DNA of 64,000 nt from Methylomonas fluvii (GTDB lineage: Bacteria; Pseudomonadota; Gammaproteobacteria; Methylococcales; Methylomonadaceae): assembly GCF_014850975.1 (NCBI RefSeq), contig NZ_JACXST010000003.1:1488001-1552000 (forward strand), read 5' to 3'. The stretch's first letter is position 1. Every line of letters begins with the position of its first letter. The translations under genes and the position numbers were made by a program. A model generated the notes under the pieces. That model had not been told where the DNA came from and did not search any database. It worked only from the letters and a program-made list of their open reading frames with translations. Below, in pieces: positions 17,937-27,288 of the stretch.

Positions 17937-18665
17937 TCAAACCACAGCTATCTTACGCCGCCCTACTGTCGCCAATCCGGCCAGCGCGCTGCCGAATAGC
18001 CAAACGGCGCCGGGAACCGGCACTTGCGAGACAGTGATGGTATTACCCGCCAAGGAAAAATTTAGAGTATCGGAACTTAAGGTCAGCCGATAATCGCCAT
18101 GATCGCGAACGGGAAGCCCGGTCGGTAAGGTCAAGTTATCGTTAGTGTTAATACCGGCAACGGCTTCACTGGTCGATAAGGTGTAATCAGCCACCAGGTA
18201 TAAATAATTGCCGGCTTGCAAGGTGACGTTAAACGCCGGATCACGTAAGAAAAGCGAACCATCCGCCGAACCGTCGGTATTAGTCAAAATCGGCTGATTG
18301 CTGCTATCGGGGCAGTGATTGCCGTCGGAATCGTCGCAACGCGCCAACATGTCGCCGGCATCCAGCAAGCCGTCATCTCGGTAAATATAAGTATCCGGAT
18401 CCAGAAAAGTAATTTCACCGTCGTTGTTCAGGTCGACTTCCTGATAACCGGCGGTGGATGTTTGCTTTTGCGTGGCCTCATAAGCCAACACATCAACTTT
18501 GAACGTACCGCCGCTAAGCATATTGATTTTCCAAGTATCGTAAGTAGTGCCGCCGCTTACTTTATAAATGGTTCCTGACACTTGCAGAGTATTTGCTTGG
18601 GCCTCGGCAATGAGCGCACACCCCGCCAATCCGGCGACGCCGATTGATTTTATTAATTTATTCAC
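17937..18665 (-). CDS. PEP-CTERM sorting-domain exported protein
   Basis: A 242-residue secreted protein: signal peptide ending near AEAQANTLQ, a beta-rich middle, and a C-terminal VPVPGAVWLFGSALAGLA segment followed by GRRK. This proline/hydrophobic/basic tail is the PEP-CTERM sorting signal cut by an exosortase/archaeosortase-like enzyme. An EF-like DLNNDGEITFLDPD stretch and DDSDGNHCPDSSN loop suggest calcium binding. The exosortase gene is not in the window. The function of the mature part is unknown. Confidence 0.8.
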   Translation of the reverse strand: MNKLIKSIGVAGLAGCALIAEAQANTLQVSGTIYKVSGGTTYDTWKINMLSGGTFKVDVLAYEATQKQTSTAGYQEVDLNNDGEITFLDPDTYIYRDDGLLDAGDMLARCDDSDGNHCPDSSNQPILTNTDGSADGSLFLRDPAFNVTLQAGNYLYLVADYTLSTSEAVAGINTNDNLTLPTGLPVRDHGDYRLTLSSDTLNFSLAGNTITVSQVPVPGAVWLFGSALAGLATVGRRKIAVV

Positions 18666-19191
18666 GATTACAACCTTTATGTTGATTGAAGTTAGAGCGC
18701 GTAGGGAATTTGATTGTCGGAGCCTCTCAAAATTCGCCGTTCCCGCGTATTTGGAAGCAGTTAGGCCGCGGCGCGCTTAGTTTGCTAAGTCCGCGATAGA
18801 AACGAGTATGAATTATTGGAAGTCCTTAATCGTGTTAGCCGTTTCCACGCCTATGGCTAAGCACGGTGATCCACATACAATATTTAGACCACAACATATT
18901 TTTGTTTAAATACAGAAAGATACGTCGATAACAAGTGCTAATGCGCGGTGAATTTTCCGTGAAATAACTTACGCACAACGTGATTTGCCGCAATTTATGC
19001 CCTTTGGGTATCTGCATAGGCATTACGGATTTTTTGGTTTAGCTGAAGCCGCTTATTAATCCGACCCTCAAATATCGTCGCTCCAGCCAACGCGGGAATA
19101 GCGGAGCCGAGCAATTTAAGGGCCTACTGAATAGACTGAAGAGAGGGAGCGCAACCGCTGATGAAAGCTGCTTGTGCAGAGATTCCTTAAA
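18666..19191. other. Intergenic region between two PEP-CTERM genes
   Basis: No gene is seen. It should hold the promoter of the upstream PEP-CTERM gene. A copy of the genomic palindromic repeat occupies 19053-19132. Confidence 0.55.
19053..19132. repeat. Composite palindromic repeat, copy 1
   Basis: Left end reads TTATTAATCCGACCCTCAAA and the right end CAATTTAAGGGCCTACTGAATA in part, an imperfect inverted pair. The adjoining ATATCGTCGCTCC and CGCGGGAATAGCGG segments match the copy inside creB (61152-61268, opposite strand). This copy is shorter in the centre. Confidence 0.75.
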
Positions 19192-20694
19192 TCAGCAAAC
19201 TTCAGTGTTACACCTTTTCCCGCGAACCAGCCAGCCAAACCCGCCGAGTACGGAAAGAAACAGGGAAAACGCACCCGGTAACGGCACCGGCGCCGAATGT
19301 AGCGGGCTCATATGCCAAGCCAATGCGTAATCCCAACTGAACGGACTGGCTTCACCGGACTTGACCCGCAATTCGTAGTGGTGGCCTGTGACCAAACTAA
19401 GCCACAAGTTCTCGCTGTTGTCGGCGCTGCTCGCCGAGAAAGCGGCAATGTTTTGCTCAGTGGCATCGAATAACTCCAGATTCATATCGTGTAAGGTGGT
19501 CGTCAGATTCAGGTCGTTCGATACCCCCAGATTCCACACCAAAGACGCCTGCAAATTCAAATCCGTCGCAGCGGCGAACTGATAGGTCGCCAGACTGTTA
19601 CTGGCCAAGCCGCCGAAAGCGGTATCGACATCGAAGCCGGCCAAGCCGATGCCGTTTGCAGCACCGCCATCCTCCAGACTATCTTGTTCGCCACCGGCGA
19701 TGATTTGGTAACTATGCAAAATATTCAGCTGGCCGGCGCCAAATCTATCGTCCAGGCCGTTCAGCGTTTGATGCCCGCTGCTGCGATAGTCAGTGATGTT
19801 ATCCGTGGTTGAAGTATTCTGCGTCGCTCTGTCGGCGCCCGCCAGCAACGCAGCTTTGACGGTTGCGGCGCGTTCGGCGTTGTAAACGGTTCCCACGCCT
19901 TCAATATCAATAGATCCCTGCGATAAATTAGCCCCGCCCTTATGGCCGGTCTCAACTAATAGCGCGGCAGCAGCGGCCACTATAGGCGTGGCTCCGCTAG
20001 TGGTGGTTTGCGGCGCCACTAAATCGGGGCGCGTCCGCCCCGATATATATAACGAGTCGACCGCATCGGATCCCCTATCCTGCTTACCGTCCGTGCGCCC
20101 CACCGCAATCACATTGTAAGCACTGCCCAATAAAGGCGAGTCGCTAAGGCCATTGTGCATACCAACTACCTGGATGAATTCGTTGCGCTGCACCTGTCGA
20201 TCAACCAGGCGCAGAATCATCGCCGTTTCCGGCACGGTGTCGCCTTTGCCGACCCAGCTATGGTTGGCAATCCGACTGGCGTTGAAGGGAGCCAAGGCCG
20301 TTGGACTAATCAGACTATCGATCCAGGCGTTGGCATCATAACTGGCGATGTTGCCGATGCCGTTGGCAATGGAATCCTTACCGTAAAATCTGGCACCGAC
20401 GCTGTCAGCATGTCCCGATGGTGAGGTACTGGCTTTTTTTCCCGGAAAGCTGAACGTCTTACCGGCAAATTGGGTGTTACGAATATTCGGCGCATAGATG
20501 GGGTAATCCGAGTGGTCCCGCGATTCGACTAATGAGGCTTCGGCGTGAACCACATTGACACCAGCGCCGGTCGGCGTGTTTGCACCTAATTGATTCAGCA
20601 AGGCTTGATAGCCAATGTCGGCTTTGTAATCAGCGGCGGCGGCGGATGCGAAAAACAACATAGCAAACAGATAAAACCCAGGCTTTTTAATCAT
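19192..20694 (-). CDS. Subtilase-like (S8) PEP-CTERM protein, catalytic Asp not evident
   Basis: A 500-residue exported protein. The signal peptide ends near ASAAAADYK. Subtilase-like parts are a GHADSVGARFYG block with a candidate His and a TTSGATPIVAAAAALL block with a candidate Ser, followed by GAGQLNILHSYQII. The usual Asp motif (VAVIDTG) would fall at GAGVNVVHAEASL, which has no clear Asp, so activity is doubtful. A C-terminal jelly-roll-like domain and a VPLPGAFSLFLSVLGGFGWL-RGKR PEP-CTERM tail follow. The ATG at 20694 directly precedes a Lys-Lys-Pro signal peptide; the in-frame ATG 72 bases upstream would add a charged leader. Confidence 0.75.
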   Translation of the reverse strand: MIKKPGFYLFAMLFFASAAAADYKADIGYQALLNQLGANTPTGAGVNVVHAEASLVESRDHSDYPIYAPNIRNTQFAGKTFSFPGKKASTSPSGHADSVGARFYGKDSIANGIGNIASYDANAWIDSLISPTALAPFNASRIANHSWVGKGDTVPETAMILRLVDRQVQRNEFIQVVGMHNGLSDSPLLGSAYNVIAVGRTDGKQDRGSDAVDSLYISGRTRPDLVAPQTTTSGATPIVAAAAALLVETGHKGGANLSQGSIDIEGVGTVYNAERAATVKAALLAGADRATQNTSTTDNITDYRSSGHQTLNGLDDRFGAGQLNILHSYQIIAGGEQDSLEDGGAANGIGLAGFDVDTAFGGLASNSLATYQFAAATDLNLQASLVWNLGVSNDLNLTTTLHDMNLELFDATEQNIAAFSASSADNSENLWLSLVTGHHYELRVKSGEASPFSWDYALAWHMSPLHSAPVPLPGAFSLFLSVLGGFGWLVRGKRCNTEVC

Positions 20695-21003
20695 TGTTAT
20701 CACCCTTTTACTCACTTGAACTGCGGTCAACGCTATCCGATCTTTGCGAAAGTTAGCGCGCGGCAAGCGGGATAAAACCAGTTGTCCGGCTCGTGGCCAT
20801 GCCGGAATGAAGCGCTACTCTGAGCGCATCTAACGTCCCAGCACTGGATATGCCAGTCAATCGCAACTATAGACCAGATACCAAGTCTTGCCGGATGCGC
20901 TTTATTCGTTGAGTTTGGTGATTACAGCGTTCTGGAAGGGAAGACTTTGAATGCCCTGTAGAGGCCATGCCCGCCAAAGGACGGTGCAGCGGCCCCACTG
21001 AAG

Positions 21004-21056
21004 AATGGCACTCCCGCCTGCGCGGGAGCGACGATGTTTGAGGGACGGATTAATTA
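21004..21056. repeat. Composite palindromic repeat, partial copy 2
   Basis: Contains CTCCCGCCTGCGCGGGAG followed by CGACGATGTTTGAGGGACGG and ATTAATTA. The right end and core match the copies at 19053 and in creB; the left end is missing. Confidence 0.75.
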
Positions 21057-21060
21057 GCGA

Positions 21061-21462
21061 TTAATGAATGCGAATCAGATAGCCGTCGGTTTTTTCACAA
21101 CCGGGTTTGCTATGCGCGGTAATACTCAAGCGCGCAAATCCACCTTCTATAGGTCTATCCACTTTGCCTTTTATCTCCAAGCGACCGCTAGGTTGTTGGG
21201 TAATTTGCAGTTGCTTTGAGGTGAAATGGTATTTGGTTTCGCCGGCACTGACATTAACCACCACCGAAGTCAGTGTGGTGTTGGCGGAAGCCATCAACGA
21301 AAACTCGCTGAACGATTGCAAATATTTATTGGTTGCCGGCTGAAACTCCGTAAACACCGGTTTATCGCAGTGCTGCGAACTCTGGCTGCTGCCGTAGGCA
21401 TGTGCCGCAGTGCCGCTCAAACTCAACAAAGTGGCGGCGGCAATTTTTAATAGCGTGATCAT
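21061..21462 (-). CDS. Small exported hypothetical protein (133 aa)
   Basis: A signal peptide ends near GTAAHAYGS. The mature protein (about 110 residues) is Ser/Thr-rich and predicted beta-rich, with two cysteines (QHCDKP and PGCEKT) that may form a disulfide. GAGAAAA precedes the ATG. No family is recognised. It stands between a repeat and a further repeat-containing intergenic region, so it is a single-gene unit. Confidence 0.65.
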   Translation of the reverse strand: MITLLKIAAATLLSLSGTAAHAYGSSQSSQHCDKPVFTEFQPATNKYLQSFSEFSLMASANTTLTSVVVNVSAGETKYHFTSKQLQITQQPSGRLEIKGKVDRPIEGGFARLSITAHSKPGCEKTDGYLIRIH

Positions 21463-21600
21463 TATTTTCTCCGAGGCGTGGTTATAAGAATAGTTATGCC
21501 TTTAGCTTACCAATAAAACCGCAAATTGCTGGCGTTCAATTCAATCAAGCAAGCGCCAGCGCACCCACTATAGCTGGCACGCTATGCATACTCAATTATA

Positions 21601-21707
21601 AACCCGGCCCTATTTAACACGGGTACACCGTTCGGGCTGAGCGCGTCGAAGCCTTATGCCGCGCGTCCTTCGACACACTCAGCCCGAACGATATTTAAGG
21701 TCCGGGT
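21601..21707. repeat. Composite palindromic repeat, copy 3 with different core
   Basis: The outer arms ACCCGGCCCTATTTAA and TTTAAGGTCCGGGT resemble the ends of the creB element. The centre (21629-21690) is a different, very strong hairpin with arms starting CGTTCGGGCTGAG and ending CTCAGCCCGAACG, a common proteobacterial REP-type sequence. Confidence 0.75.
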
Positions 21708-21739
21708 CAATAAAAAGTGTGACGAAAAGCACATATATA

Positions 21740-21775
21740 GTTCTTATGAAAACAAATTAAGTTCTAATAAGAACC
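21740..21775. promoter_or_regulatory. Operator-like motif, copy B with double inverted repeat
   Basis: Contains GTTCT-AATA-AGAAC (21761-21774) plus a further inverted copy GTTCTTAT at 21740-21747. The 11-mer GTTCTAATAAG is identical to the site upstream of the HvfA-like gene. It lies about 135 bp before the small exported protein gene at 21908. Confidence 0.5.
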
Positions 21776-21907
21776 ATAATCTGATAGACTTTACTCACAC
21801 TATCAATTGAAACGAAGCTCTCGAAACATAAGTTCGTTTCGATCCTGAAGTGCCGAGGCGCAATCCGCTATCGATTTATTTTTTTCTTGTTTACCGAGGC
21901 TAACATC

Positions 21908-22294
21908 ATGATGTCATGCAAAAAATTCATAACTTTCTCTATAGCAATCTCCCTTATCAGTGTGCTGAGTTTTCCTGTCTCCGCGGCGACTTTTAGCCAC
22001 GAAGAAGTAAGAGCCGCTCTGGAAAGCACTATTTCCAAAGTCAAAGCGTCCATCTCCGCAGTGGAAAACGGCGCAGACAAAGAAACGGTAGCCGAGTTGG
22101 TCAGCAATGCCAAACAACAGCAAAAAGACATCGAGAACAACGATCTCGAAGTCAAACGCCAGCATGCCGGCAAACGCCTGAATACCGCATGGAAAGCAGC
22201 CCGCGGCGGCGATTTGCAGTTGGCCGGCGAATCGTTAAAAGAAGCTTTGAGCCGCTACGAGGAAATGCACAATCTTTATATTTCCAGCCATTAA
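21908..22294 (+). CDS. Small exported helical protein (128 aa)
   Basis: The signal peptide (ISLISVLSFPVSAA) is followed by about 100 residues that are almost entirely amphipathic helix, with heptad-like spacing (residues 25-115) and many Glu, Lys and Ala. This is reminiscent of small periplasmic helical-bundle proteins such as SmbP-like metal binders, but the His repeats of SmbP are missing. GAGG lies nine bases before ATG 21908; a second ATG follows directly. Function unknown. The upstream operator-like motif is shared with the HvfA-like gene and the efflux operon, which hints at metal or envelope stress. Confidence 0.65.
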   Translation: MMSCKKFITFSIAISLISVLSFPVSAATFSHEEVRAALESTISKVKASISAVENGADKETVAELVSNAKQQQKDIENNDLEVKRQHAGKRLNTAWKAARGGDLQLAGESLKEALSRYEEMHNLYISSH

Positions 22295-22729
22295 GCCGCG
22301 TAAAGCCGCCGTTTGAGGCACGCATCAAAGGGCCGAGCGGCGCACAAAATCGGGGCGTTTTAGTTACAAATTGGACACAGGCTTGGGCATTGTAGGGCTC
22401 AAGCCGTATGTAAAGGCTGCCATTTACGACCCGCATTGCGGATTCCGCCGGCGCATTTGATGCGCGTGCGTCGGCCTTGGACCTATGGACCAAGCGTTTT
22501 CTTACCTCCGAAAAGAAAATCGTGACAGTTAACTCCTTCGCCAGCTGGCGAAGCGGTGATGCGGGTCTTTTTTATTCTCGAACTAATGGCGCAAAAATTG
22601 CTGATTTTTTATGTCGAACCAGGGTTCTCTGTTCTCGCCTAGTTCGATGCGGCAAACGTCCGTGCACCAACCCAAGTCTTGCCGAAGCGTATCACTTGAA
22701 CCTTGCATCCTAAACAGGAGATCGCAATC
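22295..22729. other. Intergenic region before ftsH
   Basis: No gene is recognised; short ORFs in all frames lack ribosome sites. It contains a perfect 18-bp palindrome (CTTCGCCAGCTGGCGAAG, 22536-22553) followed 11 bases later by a T run, possibly a terminator or regulator site. The ftsH promoter should lie in the right half. Confidence 0.5.
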
Positions 22730-24622
22730 ATGAAAAAGCTCTTAATCGCCCTGTCCATAACCGTTGGCATTGCTATCGCGCTATTCGCGGCATTCAACCC
22801 CAGGCTGTCTGCATACAATTCGCAAAACGACATTTCCTATTCCGATTTCATCAAGGATGTGCGCAGCAAGTCTGTGGCCGAAGTGGTAATAGATGGCAAA
22901 TCTATCGATGGCCGCCGCCAAAACGGTACGCGGTTTGCGACATACAATCCTGGCGATGCGCGGATAATTGATGATCTATTGGAGTATGACGTCAAGATCA
23001 AAGTCGAGCGGCCTGAGACCCAATCCACCCTGACACAACTATTATTCTCATGGGCTCCCACTTTGCTGCTGATTGGGGTATTAATCTATTTCATGCGTAA
23101 GCAGCAATTGGGTGCCGGTGCGCAAAATGGCTTCGGTAAAAGCCGGGCTAAATTGATGACCGAAGATCAGGTCAAAGTGCGTTTCGATGACGTGGCCGGC
23201 GCCGAGGAAGCCAAACAGGACGTGGCCGAAATGGTCGATTTCCTGAAAGATCCGGGCAAATACGAAGCTTTGGGCGGTAAAATTCCGCGCGGCGTGTTGA
23301 TGGTGGGCCCTCCTGGCACCGGTAAAACCCTACTGGCTCGAGCGATTGCCGGCGAGGCTGGCGTACCATTCTTCTCGATTTCCGGTTCCGACTTCGTGGA
23401 AATGTTTGTCGGCGTTGGCGCCTCTAGGGTGCGCGACATGTTTGAGCAAGCTAAAAAGCGCGCGCCCTGCATTATTTTTATTGATGAAATCGATGCCGTC
23501 GGCCGCCAGCGCAGCAGCGGCGGTAACATCGGCGGCGGCGAAGAACGCGAACAAACCCTTAACCAGTTATTAGTGGAAATGGACGGTTTTAGTGGCAACG
23601 AAGGCATCATCGTCATTGCTGCGACCAACCGCGTCGATGTGCTGGACAAGGCTTTGCTCAGACCGGGCCGTTTTGATCGCCAAGTGCAAATCGGCTTGCC
23701 GGACATCAAGGGCCGCGAACAAATTCTCAAAGTCCACGCCACCCGAGTGCCCTTGGCCGACGATGTCAACATCAACGATCTAGCGCGCGGCACACCAGGT
23801 TTTTCGGGCGCCGAACTGGCCAATCTGATTAACGAAGGCGCCCTATTCGCAGCCCGGAACAACCAGCGGGAAGTGACAATGCACGACCTGGACAGCGCCC
23901 GCGACAAAGCTATCATGGGCGCGGAGAAACGCACGATGATCATGAGTCGCGAAGATTTGCTGATGACGGCTTACCATGAAGCCGGCCACGCCATCGTCGG
24001 CCGTTTGGTGCCTGAGCACGACCCGGTTTATAAAGTCAGTATCATGCCGCGCGGCGGCGCGCTGGGTATTACCATGTTTCTGCCGGAACACGACCAATAC
24101 AGTGCCTGCAAAGATAAACTGGAGGGCCAAATTTCCAGCCTGTTCGGCGGCCGAATTGCCGAGGCCTTGATTTACGGCAAAAATAAAGTCACCACCGGCG
24201 CTTCCAACGACATTCAGCGCGCAACGCAGTTGGCGCGCAATATGGTCACCAAATGGGGCTTATCCGATCGTCTGGGCCCCATGGATTGCGGCGACAACGA
24301 CAGCGGATTTATGGGCTCGACCAAACCGATGTCGGAGCAAATGGCGCGCCTGATCGATCATGAAATCAGACAAACCCTGGCGAATAACTACCGACGCGCC
24401 GAAGCCCTCCTGAAAGCGCATATGGATATTCTGCACAATATGGCGCAAGCTTTGTTGGATTGGGAGACGTTGGATAAATATCAGATCGACGAGTTGATGC
24501 AGGGCCGCAAGATCGCACCGCCCAAGGCAGCCCAGCCGGCAAAACGGAGGGACAACGGCAAATTGTCCAGACCAACGACTGAAACCGCAGCTCCTATCGG
24601 CAAAATACCGGCTTTGTCGTGA
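22730..24622 (+). CDS. ftsH: ATP-dependent zinc metalloprotease FtsH
   Basis: A membrane-anchored AAA+ protease (630 residues) that degrades damaged or short-lived membrane and soluble proteins. Order: TM1 ([19 protein letters not shown]), small periplasmic domain, TM2 ([18 protein letters not shown]), AAA domain with Walker A GPPGTGKT and Walker [12 protein letters not shown], the second region of homology [20 protein letters not shown], and the M41 protease with zinc site HEAGH near residue 420. AGGAG precedes ATG 22730; the upstream in-frame start is ignored. It is not next to rrmJ/folP, the usual ftsH context, so this is likely an extra copy. Confidence 0.93.
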   Translation: MKKLLIALSITVGIAIALFAAFNPRLSAYNSQNDISYSDFIKDVRSKSVAEVVIDGKSIDGRRQNGTRFATYNPGDARIIDDLLEYDVKIKVERPETQSTLTQLLFSWAPTLLLIGVLIYFMRKQQLGAGAQNGFGKSRAKLMTEDQVKVRFDDVAGAEEAKQDVAEMVDFLKDPGKYEALGGKIPRGVLMVGPPGTGKTLLARAIAGEAGVPFFSISGSDFVEMFVGVGASRVRDMFEQAKKRAPCIIFIDEIDAVGRQRSSGGNIGGGEEREQTLNQLLVEMDGFSGNEGIIVIAATNRVDVLDKALLRPGRFDRQVQIGLPDIKGREQILKVHATRVPLADDVNINDLARGTPGFSGAELANLINEGALFAARNNQREVTMHDLDSARDKAIMGAEKRTMIMSREDLLMTAYHEAGHAIVGRLVPEHDPVYKVSIMPRGGALGITMFLPEHDQYSACKDKLEGQISSLFGGRIAEALIYGKNKVTTGASNDIQRATQLARNMVTKWGLSDRLGPMDCGDNDSGFMGSTKPMSEQMARLIDHEIRQTLANNYRRAEALLKAHMDILHNMAQALLDWETLDKYQIDELMQGRKIAPPKAAQPAKRRDNGKLSRPTTETAAPIGKIPALS

Positions 24623-24666
24623 TCTCAAGACCTGATAGACCATTCGCACAGCAAATTTCGGCAGAT

Positions 24667-24694
24667 CCACTCTCTCCCCGCCGGGAGGGAGTGG
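24667..24694. terminator. Hairpin after ftsH
   Basis: CCACTC and GAGTGG arms enclose CTCCC / GGGAG in a near-perfect stem 45 bp past the stop. There is no T run, so it may stabilise the transcript end rather than terminate. Confidence 0.5.
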
Positions 24695-24845
24695 GGAGTG
24701 GGAATCAAAAAAACTGCAATTTGACGTGCAACGACTTTATAAAACAGTCACTGCATCAATGAACTGTTTCTCGCCGGCCCCAAATAAATGATAGAGTCGG
24801 GTTTAAACAATACAGCAATGACCAGGGGATTTTTTCCAAATTAGA

Positions 24846-26384
24846 GTGATTCGACAACCCAATAAACGCTTGAAAAAATTCGTTTCCAGTTCGGCACTAT
24901 TGGCCTATTTAGCGCCAACCTATCGCAACGCGGCGATTGCGGCATTGACATTGTCGACAGCCTGCAACGTACCGACGCCGCTACCGCTTGCAGAAAACAT
25001 TCCGCCAGTCCCTGCCCAGTCGGCTGTGTCTTGGCGCGTTTATCAAGCCCAAAACCGCCCGCCAGCACCTGATACATCCAGTTCTAGCGCTGCAGACGCC
25101 GGAATCGATACCCAGCAAACCTACGATTTGCCGGCCTTGGTGGACTTGGCCTTGCGCACACATCCGGAAACCCGGATTAGCTGGGAGGAAGCAAAAGCCG
25201 CCGCCGCGCGCCTGGAAAGAAATCGCAGCACGTGGTATCCAACGCTAACGGCAATGGCTTTCGGCCAGCATTTCACCAGCAGCTTTCCCATCCCCGGCAG
25301 CGCGCTGGTCAGCAACGGTTACGCGGCGTTCGCCAGTCTGGATTTGGCATGGACCTTATTCGATTTTGGGCGACGGGAGGCGTTGGTGGATGCCGGTGCG
25401 GAGCGTTTGAGTGCGGCTAATTTTGCCTTCAACCGCAAACACCAAGAAATTGCCTATCGGGTGGCCAGCAGTTTTTTTGTTTATCAGGCCGCCTTGGCCA
25501 AGGTGACGGCGGCGCAGCAAACTTTCGAGTCGGCCAAGACCAACGCCGACTCGGTGCAAGCCAAACTCAAACAAGGCCTGGCCACCAAACCCGACCTGTT
25601 GCTGGCTTTGCAAGAGCAGGCAAAATCCAGTTATGACCTGCAAGATGCACGCGGCTCGGTGACTCAGGCACGGGCCGATTTGACCACGAATTTGGGTATT
25701 TCGCCGGCTTACAGCCTGCATTTGGTCGACCTGAGCCAGCTGCCCTTACCCGCCGAACTGGCGCAATCGGTGGAAAAAATCGTCGACCAGGCCTTGGAAC
25801 AACGTCCCGATTTGCTGGCGCGCCTCGCCGAATTGCGCGCCCGCGAAGCGGAAGTTAAAAAGGCCAGAGCGGAATTCTGGCCTAAGATTTCGCTACGCGG
25901 CATGGTCGGAAATCAATATTGGGGCGACGTGCATACCAAGCCGAGCGGCGGAGAGAATTATTCCGCCAACGCCATGGTCGATACGGCCATGTTGAATGTG
26001 GAATGGACCTTGTTCGACGGTTTTGAACGCAGCAATGCGGTGCGGGAAGCCGAGGCCAAAAGGTCGGCATCCCAAGCTCAGTTGGAAGCCTTACGTCTGG
26101 AAATCATGCGCGACATCTGGAAAGCCTACGCCGATACCAAAACCGCGCTGGAAAAGCGCGAGTTTGCCTTGGCGCTGTTGAAAGCCGCCGAAGAGTCCTA
26201 TGCCGCCACCCAGGAGTCTTACACCCACGGCTTTTCGACGGTAATCGAGCTGTTGTCGGCACAAAAAGATCTGGCGCGCGCCCGCTTTACCGAAATCGAC
26301 AGTCGGGCGAGCTTATTGCGTGCCGCCGCGACACTGGTTTATGTGTCAGGCAAGCAAAACCAAGACGTGCCTGACGAGCGTTAA
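24846..26384 (+). CDS. TolC-family outer-membrane efflux protein (lipoprotein-like)
   Basis: A 512-residue outer membrane factor. After the long N-terminal leader there is a lipobox-like STAC before NVPTPLP, so it may be lipidated, as in NodT/MdtP-type proteins. The two repeated OEP halves begin near YDLPALVDLALRTHPETRISW and VDQALEQRPDLLARLAELRA; long coiled-coil helices follow each. A GTG at 24846 is taken as start; the ribosome site is weak, so the exact start is uncertain. It heads the efflux cluster with marR, ytcA and the mdtN/mdtO-like genes. Confidence 0.88.
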   Translation: MIRQPNKRLKKFVSSSALLAYLAPTYRNAAIAALTLSTACNVPTPLPLAENIPPVPAQSAVSWRVYQAQNRPPAPDTSSSSAADAGIDTQQTYDLPALVDLALRTHPETRISWEEAKAAAARLERNRSTWYPTLTAMAFGQHFTSSFPIPGSALVSNGYAAFASLDLAWTLFDFGRREALVDAGAERLSAANFAFNRKHQEIAYRVASSFFVYQAALAKVTAAQQTFESAKTNADSVQAKLKQGLATKPDLLLALQEQAKSSYDLQDARGSVTQARADLTTNLGISPAYSLHLVDLSQLPLPAELAQSVEKIVDQALEQRPDLLARLAELRAREAEVKKARAEFWPKISLRGMVGNQYWGDVHTKPSGGENYSANAMVDTAMLNVEWTLFDGFERSNAVREAEAKRSASQAQLEALRLEIMRDIWKAYADTKTALEKREFALALLKAAEESYAATQESYTHGFSTVIELLSAQKDLARARFTEIDSRASLLRAAATLVYVSGKQNQDVPDER

Positions 26385-26476
26385 ATGGCCGTTTTTTAGA
26401 CAACATAGCCGATAACGGCAACCCCATTCACCGGGATGGTCTTGAGCATGAATGCGCTTACAGCTATTATCGAATC

Positions 26477-26491
26477 CTAATTAGAACAATT
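26477..26491. promoter_or_regulatory. Operator-like motif, copy C, upstream of marR
   Basis: CTAATTAGAACAATT; the reverse complement matches the site before the HvfA-like gene in 14 of 15 positions. It lies 11 bp before the marR start, includes the inverted repeat TAATT-AGAAC-AATTA, and is a natural candidate for MarR autoregulation. Confidence 0.55.
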
Positions 26492-26502
26492 ATTTTCACA
26501 TT

Positions 26503-26973
26503 ATGTCCTCAGACTCTACATTTCCAAGCGTTTTGCGCCAGTTACTCCGCACCCACCAAGCCTTTTTGTCTTATGCCGCAAGGCACGTTCACCGGCTTGA
26601 ATTAACCTTGCCGCAATACGATGTCATCATCACGCTGGGCAAAACCGTCGGCATGCAGCCCAAAAAACTTGGCGAAGAAACCTTGATTACCAAAGGCACG
26701 CTCACCGGCGTGGTCAGCCGCTTGGAGGATAAGGGCCTAGTGGAAAGGTCGGCCTCGAAAAAAGACGGCCGCAGCCAGATAATCCGCCTGACCGATGCGG
26801 GCCGCGCCATATACGAACAGACTTTCCCCGAACATTTGGCCCATATCGGTCGCCTATTCGACGATTATGTGCCCGAGGACATCGCAAAGCTGGAGGCGGA
26901 TTTACAGCGGCTGCATGAAGCGGTCATCGCCGCTCGCGGCAATCATATCGAACCACTCGATGATGAATTTTAA
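26503..26973 (+). CDS. MarR-family transcriptional regulator
   Basis: A 156-residue winged-helix repressor. The DNA-binding core is seen as LPQYDVIITLGKTVGMQPKKLGEE...GTLTGVVSRLEDKGLVER, with the wing SASKKDGRSQIIRLT. Flanking helices form the dimer interface. MarR proteins typically repress efflux genes and release on binding small phenolic or hydrophobic ligands. It lies inside the efflux cluster with an operator-like inverted repeat just upstream, so it likely controls the downstream ytcA-mdtN-mdtO genes and itself. Confidence 0.92.
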   Translation: MSSDSTFPSVLRQLLRTHQAFLSYAARHVHRLELTLPQYDVIITLGKTVGMQPKKLGEETLITKGTLTGVVSRLEDKGLVERSASKKDGRSQIIRLTDAGRAIYEQTFPEHLAHIGRLFDDYVPEDIAKLEADLQRLHEAVIAARGNHIEPLDDEF

Positions 26974-27003
26974 CGCTCGAACTCTAAGCTTAAGGTCGTG
27001 CGA

Positions 27004-27273
27004 ATGATGGCTATGGCACAAATTCGCTACCGATTTTTATTGGCGAGTCTCTCGATTTTCCTGACCGGGTGCGATCCGCTGCTCAGCCTGCAAGGTTCGT
27101 TCTGGCCGGCTTGGATTATTTGCATTCTCAGCGGACTGGCCGCCAGTATGCTGCTGATGTGGCAACTGGTGCGCTACCGGCTGGCGCCCCATTTGGGATC
27201 GCCGCTGCTGATTGCGCCCAGCCTGTGGGCCTTATGCACCTTTGTCATCTGGTTGGTGTTTTATGCAGCATGA
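27004..27273 (+). CDS. YtcA-family small membrane lipoprotein
   Basis: An 89-residue protein. The lipobox LTGCDPL follows a hydrophobic leader, so the Cys is probably lipidated. Two further hydrophobic helices follow (SFWPAWIICILSGLAASMLL and the C-terminal LLIAPSLWALCTFVIWLVF). The GSFWPAWIICILSG pattern is that of the YtcA family, found beside MdtN/MdtO-type pumps. Function unknown; probably an accessory of the pump. ATG at 27004 follows AAGG; a GTG two codons upstream is possible. Confidence 0.8.
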   Translation: MMAMAQIRYRFLLASLSIFLTGCDPLLSLQGSFWPAWIICILSGLAASMLLMWQLVRYRLAPHLGSPLLIAPSLWALCTFVIWLVFYAA

Positions 27274-27288
27274 AAACGGCGGTGCCTG

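Noticed and set aside
24667..24694. Hairpin after ftsH as a copy of the composite repeat
   Set aside because: Its CCGGGAGGGAG sequence and lack of the CCCTCAAATAT ends do not match the family.
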